A stretch of 64,000 nt of DNA, taken from the NCBI RefSeq assembly GCF_043555985.1, contig NZ_JBIGIC010000007.1, positions 62,001 to 126,000 of the forward strand, read 5' to 3'. The stretch's first letter is position 1, and every line of letters starts with the position of its first letter. The notes under the pieces are model-generated. The model saw only the letters and a list, made by a program, of their open reading frames with translations, searched no databases and had not been told where the DNA came from. The translations under genes were made by a program, and so were the position numbers. This document shows, in pieces, positions 19,044 through 27,983 of the stretch. This stretch comes from Pelomonas candidula (GTDB taxonomy: Bacteria; Pseudomonadota; Gammaproteobacteria; Burkholderiales; Burkholderiaceae_C).

Positions 19044-21437
19044 ATGAACCGCATCCGCACGCTGACCGCGGCGCTGCTGGTGGGGGCGCTCGCCCCTGCG
19101 GCATTCGCCGACACGCTGAAGCTCGACGCCCGTGCCCCCGTGGCAGTGCCGCAGACGGGCTACCTCAAGCTGGGCACGGCCACCTCGCCCAAGGGTGAGA
19201 CGCTGGCGGCCAACAGCCAGTACCTGCTGAAGGATGGTAAGCCCTGGCTGCCGGTCATGGGCGAGTACCACTTCAGCCGCGCGCCGGCCTCGCAGTGGGC
19301 CGCGGAGCTGCAGCTGATGAAGGCGGCGGGCATCGACATCGTCGCCAGCTACGTGTTCTGGAACCACCACCAGGAGCTGCCTGGCGCGTTCAACTGGAAG
19401 GGCAACCGTGACCTGCACCGCTTCGTGCAGTTGGCCCAGGCCGCCGGCCTCAAGGTGGTCGTGCGGCTGGGCCCGTGGGCGCATGGCGAGTCGCGCTACG
19501 GCGGCATCCCGGACTGGGTCGTCGACAAGATGCCCACGCGCGGCAACGACCCCGAGTACATGGGCCATGTCGAGAAGCTCTACGCGGAGATCGGCGCGCA
19601 GCTCAAGGGCCTGCTGTGGAAGGACGGCGGCCCCGTCATCGGCGTGCAGCTGGAGAACGAATACAACATCCGTGGCGCGGGCCGTGGCGAGGAACACATC
19701 AGCGCGTTGAAGAAGCTGGCACTCAAGGCCGGCATGGATGTGCCGCTCTACACGGTGACCGGCTGGGACGGCACGGTGTACCCGTCCGGCGAGGTCACGC
19801 CCGTGTTCGGCGGCTACCCCGACGAGCCGTGGGCCACCAGCACGAAGGAGCTGCCGCCGAAGGAGACGCATGCGTTCCGCTTCGACACCCGCGTCAGCGG
19901 CGACCTTGGCGCGCAGACCCAGGCCCACCAGCCCGGCACCGCCGAGACCGACAAGGACAAGGTGCCCTTCCTCGGCGCCGAGTACGGCCCCGGCCTGCCG
20001 GCCATGTACCGCCGCCGCACGCTGGTGTCGCCGGACGACATCGCCGCCATGCTGCCGGTGCAGCTCGGCTCGGGCGTCAACCTGTTCGGCTACTACATGT
20101 TCCACGGCGGCCGCAACCCGGTTGGCGTCGGCGGCACGGGCCTGGAGGAGAGCACGCTCAGCGGCGGCTACAACGACGTGCCGCGCATCAGCTACGACTT
20201 CCAGGCACCGCTGGGCCCGGACGGCCAGCAGCGCCCGGTGCTGACCAAGCTGCGCCCCTTCCACTACTTCCTGCGCGACTACGGCGGCCAGCTCGCGACG
20301 ATGACCGTGCGCCAGCCCGAGCGCTCGCCGGCCAACCCGGCCGATCTGCAGACGCCGCGCTGGTCGGTCCGCAGCAACGGCGACAGCGGCTTCCTGTTCT
20401 TCAACAACCATGTGCGCCAGTACCCGATGCCGACGCAGACGGCGACGCAGTTCGAGGTGCAGCTGCCGGGTGGCACGGTGACGCTGCCCAGCGCGCCGGT
20501 CGACATCCCCAACGGCGCCTACTTCGTCTGGCCGCTCAACCTCGACCTCGATGGCGTCAAGCTGCGTTATGCGACGGCCCAGCCGGTCGTGCGCGTTGAT
20601 GCGGGCGCGTACGGCATCGTCCATGTGTTCGCGACGACGGCCGGCATCCCTGCCGAGTTCGCGCTGCCCGACGGCGTGAAGACGCTGGAGCGTGATTCGC
20701 GGCTTCAGCGAGTTGGGACGAGCAACGGTCGTGCCGTCAGCGTGCTGCTGCTGTCTCCTGAGGAAGCCGAGCAGCTCAGCGTGCTGAACATCGCCGGTCA
20801 GCGGCGTTTGGTGTTTAGCAATCAGCAGGTATGGGTTGCGGACGGCAAGCTGCAGCTGCGCGGTGTTGGCCCGCAAGCGCTCCAAGCTGCTGTCTTCCCG
20901 GCGTTGTCTAAACCGCGCGCGGCCGGGCTGCATGTCGAGCAGGACGGCGGCCTATGGCAACAGCTTGTGGTGGCTGGAGACAACACCCAGCCTGCGCTGC
21001 AGGTCAGCGTCACCCGCAAGGCGGGCAATGCGCCCAAGGTGCTGAAAGGCGGCCTGGCCGGCGCAGCCGTGCAACCGGTGCCCGAGGCCTTCGCCACCGC
21101 CGCGACCTGGGCGCTGAAGCTGCCCGCGAAGCCGGCTGCCGGTGCCGAGGACGTGTTGCTGGAGCTGGACTTCGTCGGCGACATCGGCCGCGTCTTTTCC
21201 GGCACGACCATGCTGGACGACTGGTACTACAACGGCCAGAAGTGGCAGATCGGCCTGCGCCAGTTCAAGCTGAAGCCGGGCGCGGAGCTGCAGCTCAGCG
21301 TGCTGCCGCTGCGTGCCGACGCGCCGGTCTACATCGACGCTGCCCACCGCCCCGCCTTCGCCGCCGGCCAGACCCAGGTCGCCGAGCTGCGCGGTGCTCG
21401 GCTGCTGACGGTGCGCCGCGTCAGCATCACTCCTTGA
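19044..21437 (+). CDS. GH35 beta-galactosidase, exported
   Basis: 797 residues with a signal peptide (MNRIRTLTAALLVGALAPAA, cleavage after AFA). The GH35 barrel occupies about residues 40-400: the acid/base is Glu206 in QLENEYN and the likely nucleophile Glu313 in FLGAEYGPG. Beta domains follow to the C-terminus. It should remove terminal beta-galactose from galactan oligosaccharides in the periplasm or outside the cell, supplying galactose to the ABC importer. A good Shine-Dalgarno (CCCGGAGAC) precedes ATG 19044. A stretch around 20690-20960 uses less GC-biased codons than the rest, which may mark a variable domain. Confidence 0.92.
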   Translation: MNRIRTLTAALLVGALAPAAFADTLKLDARAPVAVPQTGYLKLGTATSPKGETLAANSQYLLKDGKPWLPVMGEYHFSRAPASQWAAELQLMKAAGIDIVASYVFWNHHQELPGAFNWKGNRDLHRFVQLAQAAGLKVVVRLGPWAHGESRYGGIPDWVVDKMPTRGNDPEYMGHVEKLYAEIGAQLKGLLWKDGGPVIGVQLENEYNIRGAGRGEEHISALKKLALKAGMDVPLYTVTGWDGTVYPSGEVTPVFGGYPDEPWATSTKELPPKETHAFRFDTRVSGDLGAQTQAHQPGTAETDKDKVPFLGAEYGPGLPAMYRRRTLVSPDDIAAMLPVQLGSGVNLFGYYMFHGGRNPVGVGGTGLEESTLSGGYNDVPRISYDFQAPLGPDGQQRPVLTKLRPFHYFLRDYGGQLATMTVRQPERSPANPADLQTPRWSVRSNGDSGFLFFNNHVRQYPMPTQTATQFEVQLPGGTVTLPSAPVDIPNGAYFVWPLNLDLDGVKLRYATAQPVVRVDAGAYGIVHVFATTAGIPAEFALPDGVKTLERDSRLQRVGTSNGRAVSVLLLSPEEAEQLSVLNIAGQRRLVFSNQQVWVADGKLQLRGVGPQALQAAVFPALSKPRAAGLHVEQDGGLWQQLVVAGDNTQPALQVSVTRKAGNAPKVLKGGLAGAAVQPVPEAFATAATWALKLPAKPAAGAEDVLLELDFVGDIGRVFSGTTMLDDWYYNGQKWQIGLRQFKLKPGAELQLSVLPLRADAPVYIDAAHRPAFAAGQTQVAELRGARLLTVRRVSITP

Positions 21438-21459
21438 ACTATCAGAAAACTGGATAGTT
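21437..21459 (+). repeat. Inverted repeat just after the GH35 gene
   Basis: AACTATC (21437-21443) and GATAGTT (21453-21459) are perfect 7-base arms starting at the last base of the stop codon. No T-tract follows, so it is not a canonical terminator; it could be an mRNA-end hairpin or an operator for the lactonase gene. The rest of the 200-base gap to 21638 includes an AT-rich stretch (21460-21500) that could hold a promoter, and no gene is visible. Confidence 0.4.
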
Positions 21460-21637
21460 AAGACCCGATATTCGATTAGTGCGGAATGGAACAGATCCGT
21501 AACTTACGGGTTGCCGACCACTGCGAGTCGGTCGGGCGGCACGGCTGCAGCCCGACGAAACCCGGAGATCGTCTCTTGTTCCGCCGTCCCCTGTTCCTGG
21601 CCTGTTGCCACGCCGTCAGCCTGCACCTGGATCTCTG

Positions 21638-22534
21638 ATGAAGCCCACCGGCGAACTCGACCTCGCGCTGCCGCAAGGCGCCACCCTTGGCGAAGGGCTG
21701 CTGTGGCAGCGCGGCCGCTGGTGGTGGACCGACATCGAGGCGTCCACGCTGAACGCGTGGCGCCCCGGGCAGGGCGCCGTCGAGTCCTGCCGGCTGCCGG
21801 ACCGGCTGGGCAGCTTCGCGCACTGCCGCTCCGGCCGCGTGCTGCTGGGTCTGGCCAAGCGGCTGGCCATCGCCTCGCTCGGCGACGGCCTGGAGCTGGC
21901 GCAGCTGCAGACGCTGGCACCGGTGGACGCCGCGGAGTCGCGCACCCGCGTCAACGACGGCCGCACCGACCGGCGTGGCTGCTTCGTGTTCGGCACGCTG
22001 AACGAGGCCAGGGAGAAGCGGCCCATCGGCAGCTTCTACCAGTTCTCGCTGCAGTACGGCCTGCGCCGCCTCGCGCTGCCGGCCGTGGCCATCGCCAACA
22101 GCATCTGCTTCAGCCTCGACGGCCGCACGATGTACTTCTGCGACACGCTGACCCAGCGCATCCAGCAGTGCGACTACGACGCCGAGACCGCGCAGGTCGA
22201 CAACGTGCGGCTGTTCACGCAGATGGACAACGCCGAGGCCTGGCCCGACGGCTCCGTCATCGACGCCGAGGGCTGCCTGTGGAACGCGCAGTGGGGCGCG
22301 GGCCGTGTGGCACGCTACGACCCCTCGGGCCAGCTGATGAGCGTCTACACCGCTGCAGCAGCCCACACCACCTGCCCCGCCATCGGTGGCGAAGGCATGG
22401 ACCAGTTGATGCTCACCAGCGCCCGCACGGAGCTGGGCCGCGATGCGCTTGCCGCGCAGCCGCTGTCCGGCAGCCTGTTCGGGCTGCGCCTGCCGAAGGC
22501 GCTGGGTGTGCCCGATACCCTGTTTGAAGATTGA
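21638..22534 (+). CDS. SMP-30/gluconolactonase-family sugar lactonase
   Basis: 298 residues, six-bladed propeller of the SMP-30/regucalcin family. Metal-site patterns are visible: LGEGLLW (Glu), TRVNDGRTDRRGCFVFG, AIANSICFSLDG and DAEGCLWNAQWG. It probably hydrolyses D-galactono-1,4-lactone to galactonate, the step between sugar dehydrogenase and DgoD; the exact sugar is inferred from context. There is no signal peptide, so it is cytoplasmic. ATG 21638 is chosen from the start of homology. Confidence 0.88.
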   Translation: MKPTGELDLALPQGATLGEGLLWQRGRWWWTDIEASTLNAWRPGQGAVESCRLPDRLGSFAHCRSGRVLLGLAKRLAIASLGDGLELAQLQTLAPVDAAESRTRVNDGRTDRRGCFVFGTLNEAREKRPIGSFYQFSLQYGLRRLALPAVAIANSICFSLDGRTMYFCDTLTQRIQQCDYDAETAQVDNVRLFTQMDNAEAWPDGSVIDAEGCLWNAQWGAGRVARYDPSGQLMSVYTAAAAHTTCPAIGGEGMDQLMLTSARTELGRDALAAQPLSGSLFGLRLPKALGVPDTLFED

Positions 22535-22548
22535 TAGGAGACGAGACC

Positions 22549-23532
22549 ATGAACATGCAACGACGCGCCGCTCTCACCCTGGCCCTGCTGGCCGCCACGC
22601 CCTTCGCGGCGCAAGCCGCGGAACCGGTCAAGGTCGGCTTCCTCGTCAAGCAGGCCGAGGAACCCTGGTTCCAGGACGAATGGAAGTTCGCCGAACAAGC
22701 CGCCAAGGAGAAGGGCTTCACGCTCGTCAAGATCGGCGTGCCCAACGGCGAGAAGACGCTGGCCGCCATCGACAACCTGGCCGCGCAGAAGGCTGTCGGC
22801 TTCGTCATCTGCGCGCCCGACGTGAAGCTGGGCGTGGCCATCAACCGCGCCGCCAAGCGCAACAACCTGAAGGTCATGTCCGTGGACGACCAGCTCGTCG
22901 ACGGCGCCGGCAAGCCCATCGCCGACATCCCGCACATGGGCATCTCCGGCTACGAGATCGGCAAGCAGGTCGGCGCCGGCCTGCTGGCCGAGATCAAGGC
23001 CCGCGGCTGGAAGCTCGACGAGGTCGGCGTGCTGCGCGTCGCCTACGACCAACTGCCCACCGGCCATGACCGCACGATGGGCGCCGCCGACGCGCTGAAG
23101 GCCGCCGGCATCCCGGCCGCCAACGTCGTCGACGCGCCGCAAGCCAAGACCGACACCGAGAGCGCCTTCAACGCCGCCAACATCGCCTTCACGAAGAACG
23201 CCAAGTTCAAGAAGTGGGTGGCCTTCGGCCTCAACGACGAAGCTGCGCTGGGCGCCGTGCGCGCGGCGGAAGGCCGTGGCATCAAGCACGACGCGATGCT
23301 GGCGATTGGCATCGGTGGCAGCCAGACGGCGCTGAACGAGTTCACCAAGCCCACGCCCACCGCCTTCTTCGGCACCGTGCTGATCAGCCCCAAGCGCCAT
23401 GGCTACGAGACGGCCATCGCCGTCTACGAATGGGCCACGAAGGGCAAGCAGCCGCCCCCGGTCACGCTGACCAGCGGCACGCTGATGACGCGCCAGAACC
23501 AGGCCGAACTCAGAAAGCAAATGGGTCTGTAA
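22549..23532 (+). CDS. Periplasmic sugar-binding protein (AraF-like)
   Basis: 327 residues with a signal peptide (MNMQRRAALTLALLAATPFA, cleavage after QA), then a type I periplasmic sugar-binding fold beginning VKVGFLVKQAEEPWFQDEWKF, which closely recalls arabinose-binding protein AraF. AraF-type proteins bind L-arabinose and D-galactose, and the galactose genes around it argue for galactose. AGGAGACGAG precedes ATG 22549. It is directly followed by the ATPase gene, with no gap. Confidence 0.9.
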   Translation: MNMQRRAALTLALLAATPFAAQAAEPVKVGFLVKQAEEPWFQDEWKFAEQAAKEKGFTLVKIGVPNGEKTLAAIDNLAAQKAVGFVICAPDVKLGVAINRAAKRNNLKVMSVDDQLVDGAGKPIADIPHMGISGYEIGKQVGAGLLAEIKARGWKLDEVGVLRVAYDQLPTGHDRTMGAADALKAAGIPAANVVDAPQAKTDTESAFNAANIAFTKNAKFKKWVAFGLNDEAALGAVRAAEGRGIKHDAMLAIGIGGSQTALNEFTKPTPTAFFGTVLISPKRHGYETAIAVYEWATKGKQPPPVTLTSGTLMTRQNQAELRKQMGL

Positions 23533-25044
23533 ATGTCTGTCTTGCAGTTCGACAACATCACGAAGACCTTCCCCGGCGTCAAGGCGCTGAACGGGGTGAG
23601 CTTCGAGGCGCACGCGGGCCAGGTCATGGGCCTGCTCGGCGAGAACGGCGCGGGCAAGAGCACGCTGCTGAAGATCCTGGGCGGCCAGTACAAGCCCGAC
23701 GGCGGCCGCCTGCTGCTGGAAGGCCAGGAGCGCCACTTCACATCGGCTGGCGACGCCATCGCCGCCGGCGTGGCCATCATCCACCAGGAGCTGCAGTACG
23801 TCGCCGAGCTGACCGTGGCCGAGAACGTGCTGTTGGGCCGCCTGCCCACGCGCTTCGGCCTGGTGGACCACAAGGCCGCGCGCAAGATGGTGGCCGAGCA
23901 GCTGGCCAACATCGGCGTGGACCTGGACCCGGCCGCGCGCCTGTCGGACCTGTCCATCGCGCAGCGCCAGATGGTGGAGATCTGCAAGGCCGTCATGCAG
24001 GACGCCAAGGTCATCGCGTTCGACGAGCCCACTAGCAGCCTGTCGCACCGCGAGACCGAGATCCTGTTCAAGCTCGTCAAGCGCCTGCGTGCCGAGGGCC
24101 GCACGCTGATCTACATCTCGCACCGGCTCGAAGAGCTGTACGAGCTGTGCGATGCCTGCACGATCTTCCGCGACGGCCGCAAGATCGTCACGCACGACGT
24201 CATGGCCGACGTGCCGCGCGAGCGGCTCATCTCCGACATGGTCGGCCGCGAACTGCAGGACATTTACGACTACCGCACCCGCCAGCAAGGCCCGATGCGC
24301 CTGGAAGCGCGCGGCCTGCACAGCGAGCGCCTGCCCGAGCCGCTGAGCTTCGCGATGCGCGGCGGCGAGGTGCTGGGCTTCTTCGGGCTCGTCGGCGCCG
24401 GCCGCAGCGAGCTGATGCGCCTGCTCTACGGCGCCGACTCGCGCCGCGGCGGCGAGGTGCTGCTGGACGGCGCCCGCGTGGCCGCGAGCAGCCCGGCCGA
24501 CGCGATTGCCGCCGGCATCGTGCTGTGCCCGGAGGACCGCAAGGAGCAGGGCATCCTGGCCCATTCGTCGGTCGCCGAGAACATCAACATCAGTTGCCGC
24601 CGCCACGGCCTGGCGGGCGGCGTATTCCTGCGCCACGGCCAGGAGGCGCAGCGCGCCGACGACTTCATCAAGAAGCTGCGCATCAAGACGCCCAACCGCG
24701 AGCAGGAGATCCGCTTGCTGTCGGGCGGCAACCAGCAGAAGGTCATCCTGGCGCGCTGGCTGGCCGAGCCGGGGCTCAAGGTGCTCATCCTCGACGAGCC
24801 GACGCGCGGCATCGACGTGGGTGCCAAGAACGAGATCTACAAGATCATCCACGACGTCGCCGCCTCGGGCTGCTGCGTCATCGTCATCTCCAGCGAGCTG
24901 CCCGAGGTGCTGGGCATCTCCGACCGCCTCATCGTGATGCGTGACGGCCGCATCAGCGGCGAGCTGGCCCGCGCCGATGCCAGCGAGACCGCCGCACTCG
25001 CGCTTGCACTGCCTGACGGAGCGCCTGCCGCGCCTGTCCACTGA
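23533..25044 (+). CDS. Sugar ABC transporter ATPase (AraG-like)
   Basis: 503 residues with two ATPase domains in one chain, as in AraG/MglA/RbsA. The first has Walker A GENGAGKST and Walker B VIAFDEPTSSLS. The second has the usual degenerate Walker A (GLVGAGRSE) but normal LSGGNQQK and LILDEPTRGID. It drives import through the 25047-26039 permease. Its start codon follows the binding-protein stop codon immediately. Confidence 0.93.
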   Translation: MSVLQFDNITKTFPGVKALNGVSFEAHAGQVMGLLGENGAGKSTLLKILGGQYKPDGGRLLLEGQERHFTSAGDAIAAGVAIIHQELQYVAELTVAENVLLGRLPTRFGLVDHKAARKMVAEQLANIGVDLDPAARLSDLSIAQRQMVEICKAVMQDAKVIAFDEPTSSLSHRETEILFKLVKRLRAEGRTLIYISHRLEELYELCDACTIFRDGRKIVTHDVMADVPRERLISDMVGRELQDIYDYRTRQQGPMRLEARGLHSERLPEPLSFAMRGGEVLGFFGLVGAGRSELMRLLYGADSRRGGEVLLDGARVAASSPADAIAAGIVLCPEDRKEQGILAHSSVAENINISCRRHGLAGGVFLRHGQEAQRADDFIKKLRIKTPNREQEIRLLSGGNQQKVILARWLAEPGLKVLILDEPTRGIDVGAKNEIYKIIHDVAASGCCVIVISSELPEVLGISDRLIVMRDGRISGELARADASETAALALALPDGAPAAPVH

Positions 25045-25046
25045 TC

Positions 25047-26039
25047 ATGAACACGACCACCCAAACGACCGCCGCCGCGCCCAGCTCCGCCATGAACAAC
25101 AAGTCCCGCGCCCTGCTCAAGGAGCACAGCATGACGCTGGGCTATGCCCTGCTGTTCGCCGTGCTGGCCGTTACCGTCGAGAACTTCTTCTCCGGCGCCA
25201 ACATCGTCGGCCTGCTGCTGTCGGTCGCGCAGATCGGCATGGTCGCCTGCACGATGATGCTGTGTCTGGCCTCGCGGGACTTCGACCTCTCCGTCGGCTC
25301 CACCATCGCCTTCGCCGGCGTGCTGGGCGCGATGGTGCTGGAGCGCACCGGCAGCGTCGCCGCCGCCATCGGTGGCGGCCTGGCTGCAGGTGCGCTGATC
25401 GGCGCGTTCAACGGCGTGCTGATCGCCTACCTGCGCGTCAACGCGCTGATCGCCACGCTGGCGACGATGCTGATGGTGCGCGGCCTCGCGTTCATCGCCT
25501 CGCAAGGCCAGGCCGTGGGCATCGCGGACGAGGGCTTCATCTCCTTCGGCGACACGACCTTCCTGGGCCTGCCGCTGCCCATCTGGCTGACGGGGTTCTG
25601 CTTCCTCATCTTCGGCGTGCTGCTCAACCACACGGTCTTCGGCCGCAACACGCTGGCCATCGGCGGCAACCCGGAAGCCGCACGGCTGGCCGGCGTGCGC
25701 GTCGAGCGCCTGCGCGTGTGGATCTTCCTGCTGCAGGGCGTGGTCACCGCGCTGGCCGGCCTCGTGCTGTCGGCCCGCATCACCAGCGGCCAGCCCAACG
25801 CGGCTACCGGCTTCGAGCTGGACGTCATCTCCGCCTGCGTGCTGGGCGGCGTGTCGCTGCAGGGCGGCAAGGCGCGCATCTTCGGCGTCGTCATCGGCGT
25901 GCTCATCATGGGCACGGTCGAGAACGTCATGAACCTGCTCAACGTCGATGCGTTCTACCAGTACCTCGTGCGCGGCCTGATCCTGCTGGCGGCCGTTCTT
26001 CTCGACCAACTGAAGACCCGTGGCGAACGCCGTTCTTGA
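25047..26039 (+). CDS. Sugar ABC transporter permease (AraH-like)
   Basis: 330 residues with about eight to ten membrane segments, of the RbsC/AraH family. FDLSVGSTIAFAGVLGAMV, VNALIATLATMLMVRGLAFI and GFELDVISACVLGGVSLQGG are family motifs. It forms the inner-membrane channel with the AraG-like ATPase and AraF-like protein. The 3' end overlaps the GH53 gene by 20 bases. Confidence 0.93.
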   Translation: MNTTTQTTAAAPSSAMNNKSRALLKEHSMTLGYALLFAVLAVTVENFFSGANIVGLLLSVAQIGMVACTMMLCLASRDFDLSVGSTIAFAGVLGAMVLERTGSVAAAIGGGLAAGALIGAFNGVLIAYLRVNALIATLATMLMVRGLAFIASQGQAVGIADEGFISFGDTTFLGLPLPIWLTGFCFLIFGVLLNHTVFGRNTLAIGGNPEAARLAGVRVERLRVWIFLLQGVVTALAGLVLSARITSGQPNAATGFELDVISACVLGGVSLQGGKARIFGVVIGVLIMGTVENVMNLLNVDAFYQYLVRGLILLAAVLLDQLKTRGERRS

Positions 26040-27195
26040 TCGCCGCACGCTGCTTGCTGCTGCGCTCGCCAGCGCGCTGCCCGCACACGCTGCGAAAGCG
26101 CCGCTGCTGGCCGGCGGCGACATCTCCGCGCTGACGTGGATGGAGCATGCCGGCGCGGTCTACAAGGACCGTGACGGCAAGCCCGGCGACTGCCTGGAGA
26201 TCCTGAAGCGCTACGGCCACAACATCGTGCGCATCCGGATGTACGACCGCACCGGGCCGGGTACCGGCAACGACGGCTGGTACTGGCCCGCCGGCTCGAT
26301 GGACCTGGCCGACGTGCTGCGGCTGGCTCGGCGCGCCAAGGCGCAGGGCATGCAGATCCAGTTCACGCTGCACTACAGCGACTTCTGGACCAATTCCAAG
26401 ACGCAGACGCCGCCCACCGCCTGGCGCAAGGCGCTGGACACGCTGGGCGACGACACGGCCCGCTTCGAGCGCCTGCTGGCCTTCGTGGAGGCGCGCAGCC
26501 GCCTCGTCGTCAAGGCGCTGGTGGACCAGGGCACGCCGCCCGAATTCGTGTCGCTCGGCAACGAGATCGAGCACGGCCTGCTCTACCCCTGGGGCAGCAC
26601 CAGCAACTGGCAGCGCCTGGGCGCCATCCTGAAGGCCGGCTACGCCGGCGTGAAGGCGGCCCACCCGGCGGCCAAGATCGTGCTGCACCTGGACGATGGC
26701 GGCAACGAGGCCAAGTACATCGACTGGTTCGACCATGCGCGCGAGCAAGGCGTGAAGTGGGACGTCATCGGCCCGTCCTACTACCCGTTCTGGACGAAGA
26801 AGAACGTCAGCCAGTTGATGAGCTTCTGCGACACGGTCTCGGCCCGCTACGACAGCGACATGCTCGTCATGGAAGCCGGCTTCAACTTCGCGCCCAACCG
26901 CGCCGACGGCTGGCCCGGCCAGCTGGAGAACAACGGCCCTTACCCGGCCAGCATGAGCAGCCCCGAAGGGCAGCGCGACTTCATGGCCGAACTGCTGGGC
27001 GCCTGCAAGGCGCACCCCCGCGTGCTGGGCGTCCTGTACTGGGACCCGATCTTCATCGCCAACCGCAACGTCGGCTGGGCGCTGAAGGAAGGCACCGGCG
27101 AGCCCGGGCCCAACGTCGTCTCCAACACCACCCTGTTCGACTTCAAGGGCCGGGCGCTGCCCGTGCTCGACATCTGGAAGCAGTACACGCAATGA
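26020..27195 (+). CDS. GH53 arabinogalactan endo-beta-1,4-galactanase
   Basis: 391 residues from GTG 26020, inside the end of the permease gene. The N-terminus is an export signal with an Arg pair (DRRTLLAAALASALPAHA); Tat export is possible but the motif is incomplete. The GH53 barrel shows acid/base Glu182 in SLGNEIEHG and nucleophile Glu285 in LVMEAGF, plus GGDISALTWMEHAG near the start. It cuts beta-1,4-galactan chains of pectin or arabinogalactan into oligosaccharides for the GH35 enzyme. Placement within the importer operon ties polymer breakdown to uptake. An ATGA overlap joins it to the SDR gene. Confidence 0.93.
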   Translation: MANAVLDRRTLLAAALASALPAHAAKAPLLAGGDISALTWMEHAGAVYKDRDGKPGDCLEILKRYGHNIVRIRMYDRTGPGTGNDGWYWPAGSMDLADVLRLARRAKAQGMQIQFTLHYSDFWTNSKTQTPPTAWRKALDTLGDDTARFERLLAFVEARSRLVVKALVDQGTPPEFVSLGNEIEHGLLYPWGSTSNWQRLGAILKAGYAGVKAAHPAAKIVLHLDDGGNEAKYIDWFDHAREQGVKWDVIGPSYYPFWTKKNVSQLMSFCDTVSARYDSDMLVMEAGFNFAPNRADGWPGQLENNGPYPASMSSPEGQRDFMAELLGACKAHPRVLGVLYWDPIFIANRNVGWALKEGTGEPGPNVVSNTTLFDFKGRALPVLDIWKQYTQ

Positions 27196-27968
27196 GTTCC
27201 CTCTCCCGTCGCCTGCAAGGCAAGGTCGCCCTCGTCACCGGCTCCACCCAGGGCATCGGCAAGGCCATCGCCCGTCTGTTCGTCGCCGAGGGCGCCAAGG
27301 TCATCCTGAATGGCCTGGCCGGCGATGCGGCGCTGGCCGCAGAGCTCATCCGGGAGCTGGGTGAAGACAACGCGATGTTCGTCCCGGCCGACATCTCCGA
27401 CGAGGCCGCCGTGCAGGCCATGGCCGCCCAGGGCGCTGCGCGCTTCGGTGCGATCAACGTGCTCATCAACAACGCCGGCATGGACGTCTTCGCCGAGCCG
27501 CTGGCGATGACGTCGGCCCAGTGGCAGCGCTGCCTGGCCGTGGACCTCGAGGGTGCGCTGCACTGCGCCCGCGCCGTGCTGCCGGGCATGCTGGCGGGCG
27601 GCGGCGGCAGCATCGTCAACGTCGCCTCCGTGCACGGCCATCGCATCATCCCGAACGCCTTCCCCTACCCGGTCGCCAAGCATGCGCTGATCGGCATGAC
27701 CAAGGCGCTGGGCATCCAGTACGCGGCGCAGAACGTGCGCGTGAACTCGATCTCGCCGGGCCTTATCCTGTCCGAGCGCGTCGTCGAGTGGCTGGCCAGC
27801 GACCCGGAAGCCGCCAAGCGCCAGGTCGAGCTGCTGCCACCCAAGCGCGTCGGCGAGCCCATCGAGGTTGCCTACACTGCGCTGTTCCTGGCCAGCGACG
27901 AGGCGCGTTTCATCAACGCCACGGACATCCTCATCGACGGCGGCCGTTCTCAGCTGTACCACGAGTAG
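27192..27968 (+). CDS. SDR dehydrogenase, candidate D-galactose 1-dehydrogenase
   Basis: 258 residues, classical SDR: cofactor motif GSTQGIG, NNAG, serine in NVASVHG, YPVAK for the Tyr/Lys pair, and a C-terminal DILIDGG. The other De Ley-Doudoroff steps are all encoded here (lactonase, DgoD, DgoK, DgoA), and the only missing activity is oxidation of galactose to its lactone. This SDR, overlapping the galactanase gene, is the obvious candidate. Specificity is inferred from context, as SDR sequences alone do not show it. Confidence 0.85.
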   Translation: MSSLSRRLQGKVALVTGSTQGIGKAIARLFVAEGAKVILNGLAGDAALAAELIRELGEDNAMFVPADISDEAAVQAMAAQGAARFGAINVLINNAGMDVFAEPLAMTSAQWQRCLAVDLEGALHCARAVLPGMLAGGGGSIVNVASVHGHRIIPNAFPYPVAKHALIGMTKALGIQYAAQNVRVNSISPGLILSERVVEWLASDPEAAKRQVELLPPKRVGEPIEVAYTALFLASDEARFINATDILIDGGRSQLYHE

Positions 27969-27983
27969 CCCCCTCCACCCCGC

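Noticed and set aside
18282..20933. Very long open frame (883 codons) on the minus strand across dgoA and the GH35 gene
   Set aside because: Shadow frame: rich in Arg/His/Gly/Gln without domain structure, fully opposite well-identified genes.
21744..21760. CCACGC-TGAAC-GCGTGG hairpin in the SMP-30 gene, like the core of the dispersed repeat
   Set aside because: Encodes ordinary Thr-Leu-Asn-Ala codons in a conserved reading frame and lacks the flank GCCCCTCGCCC.
22345..25041. 898-codon minus-strand frame opposite the sugar ABC genes
   Set aside because: Antisense shadow of araF- and araG-like genes, no recognisable motif.
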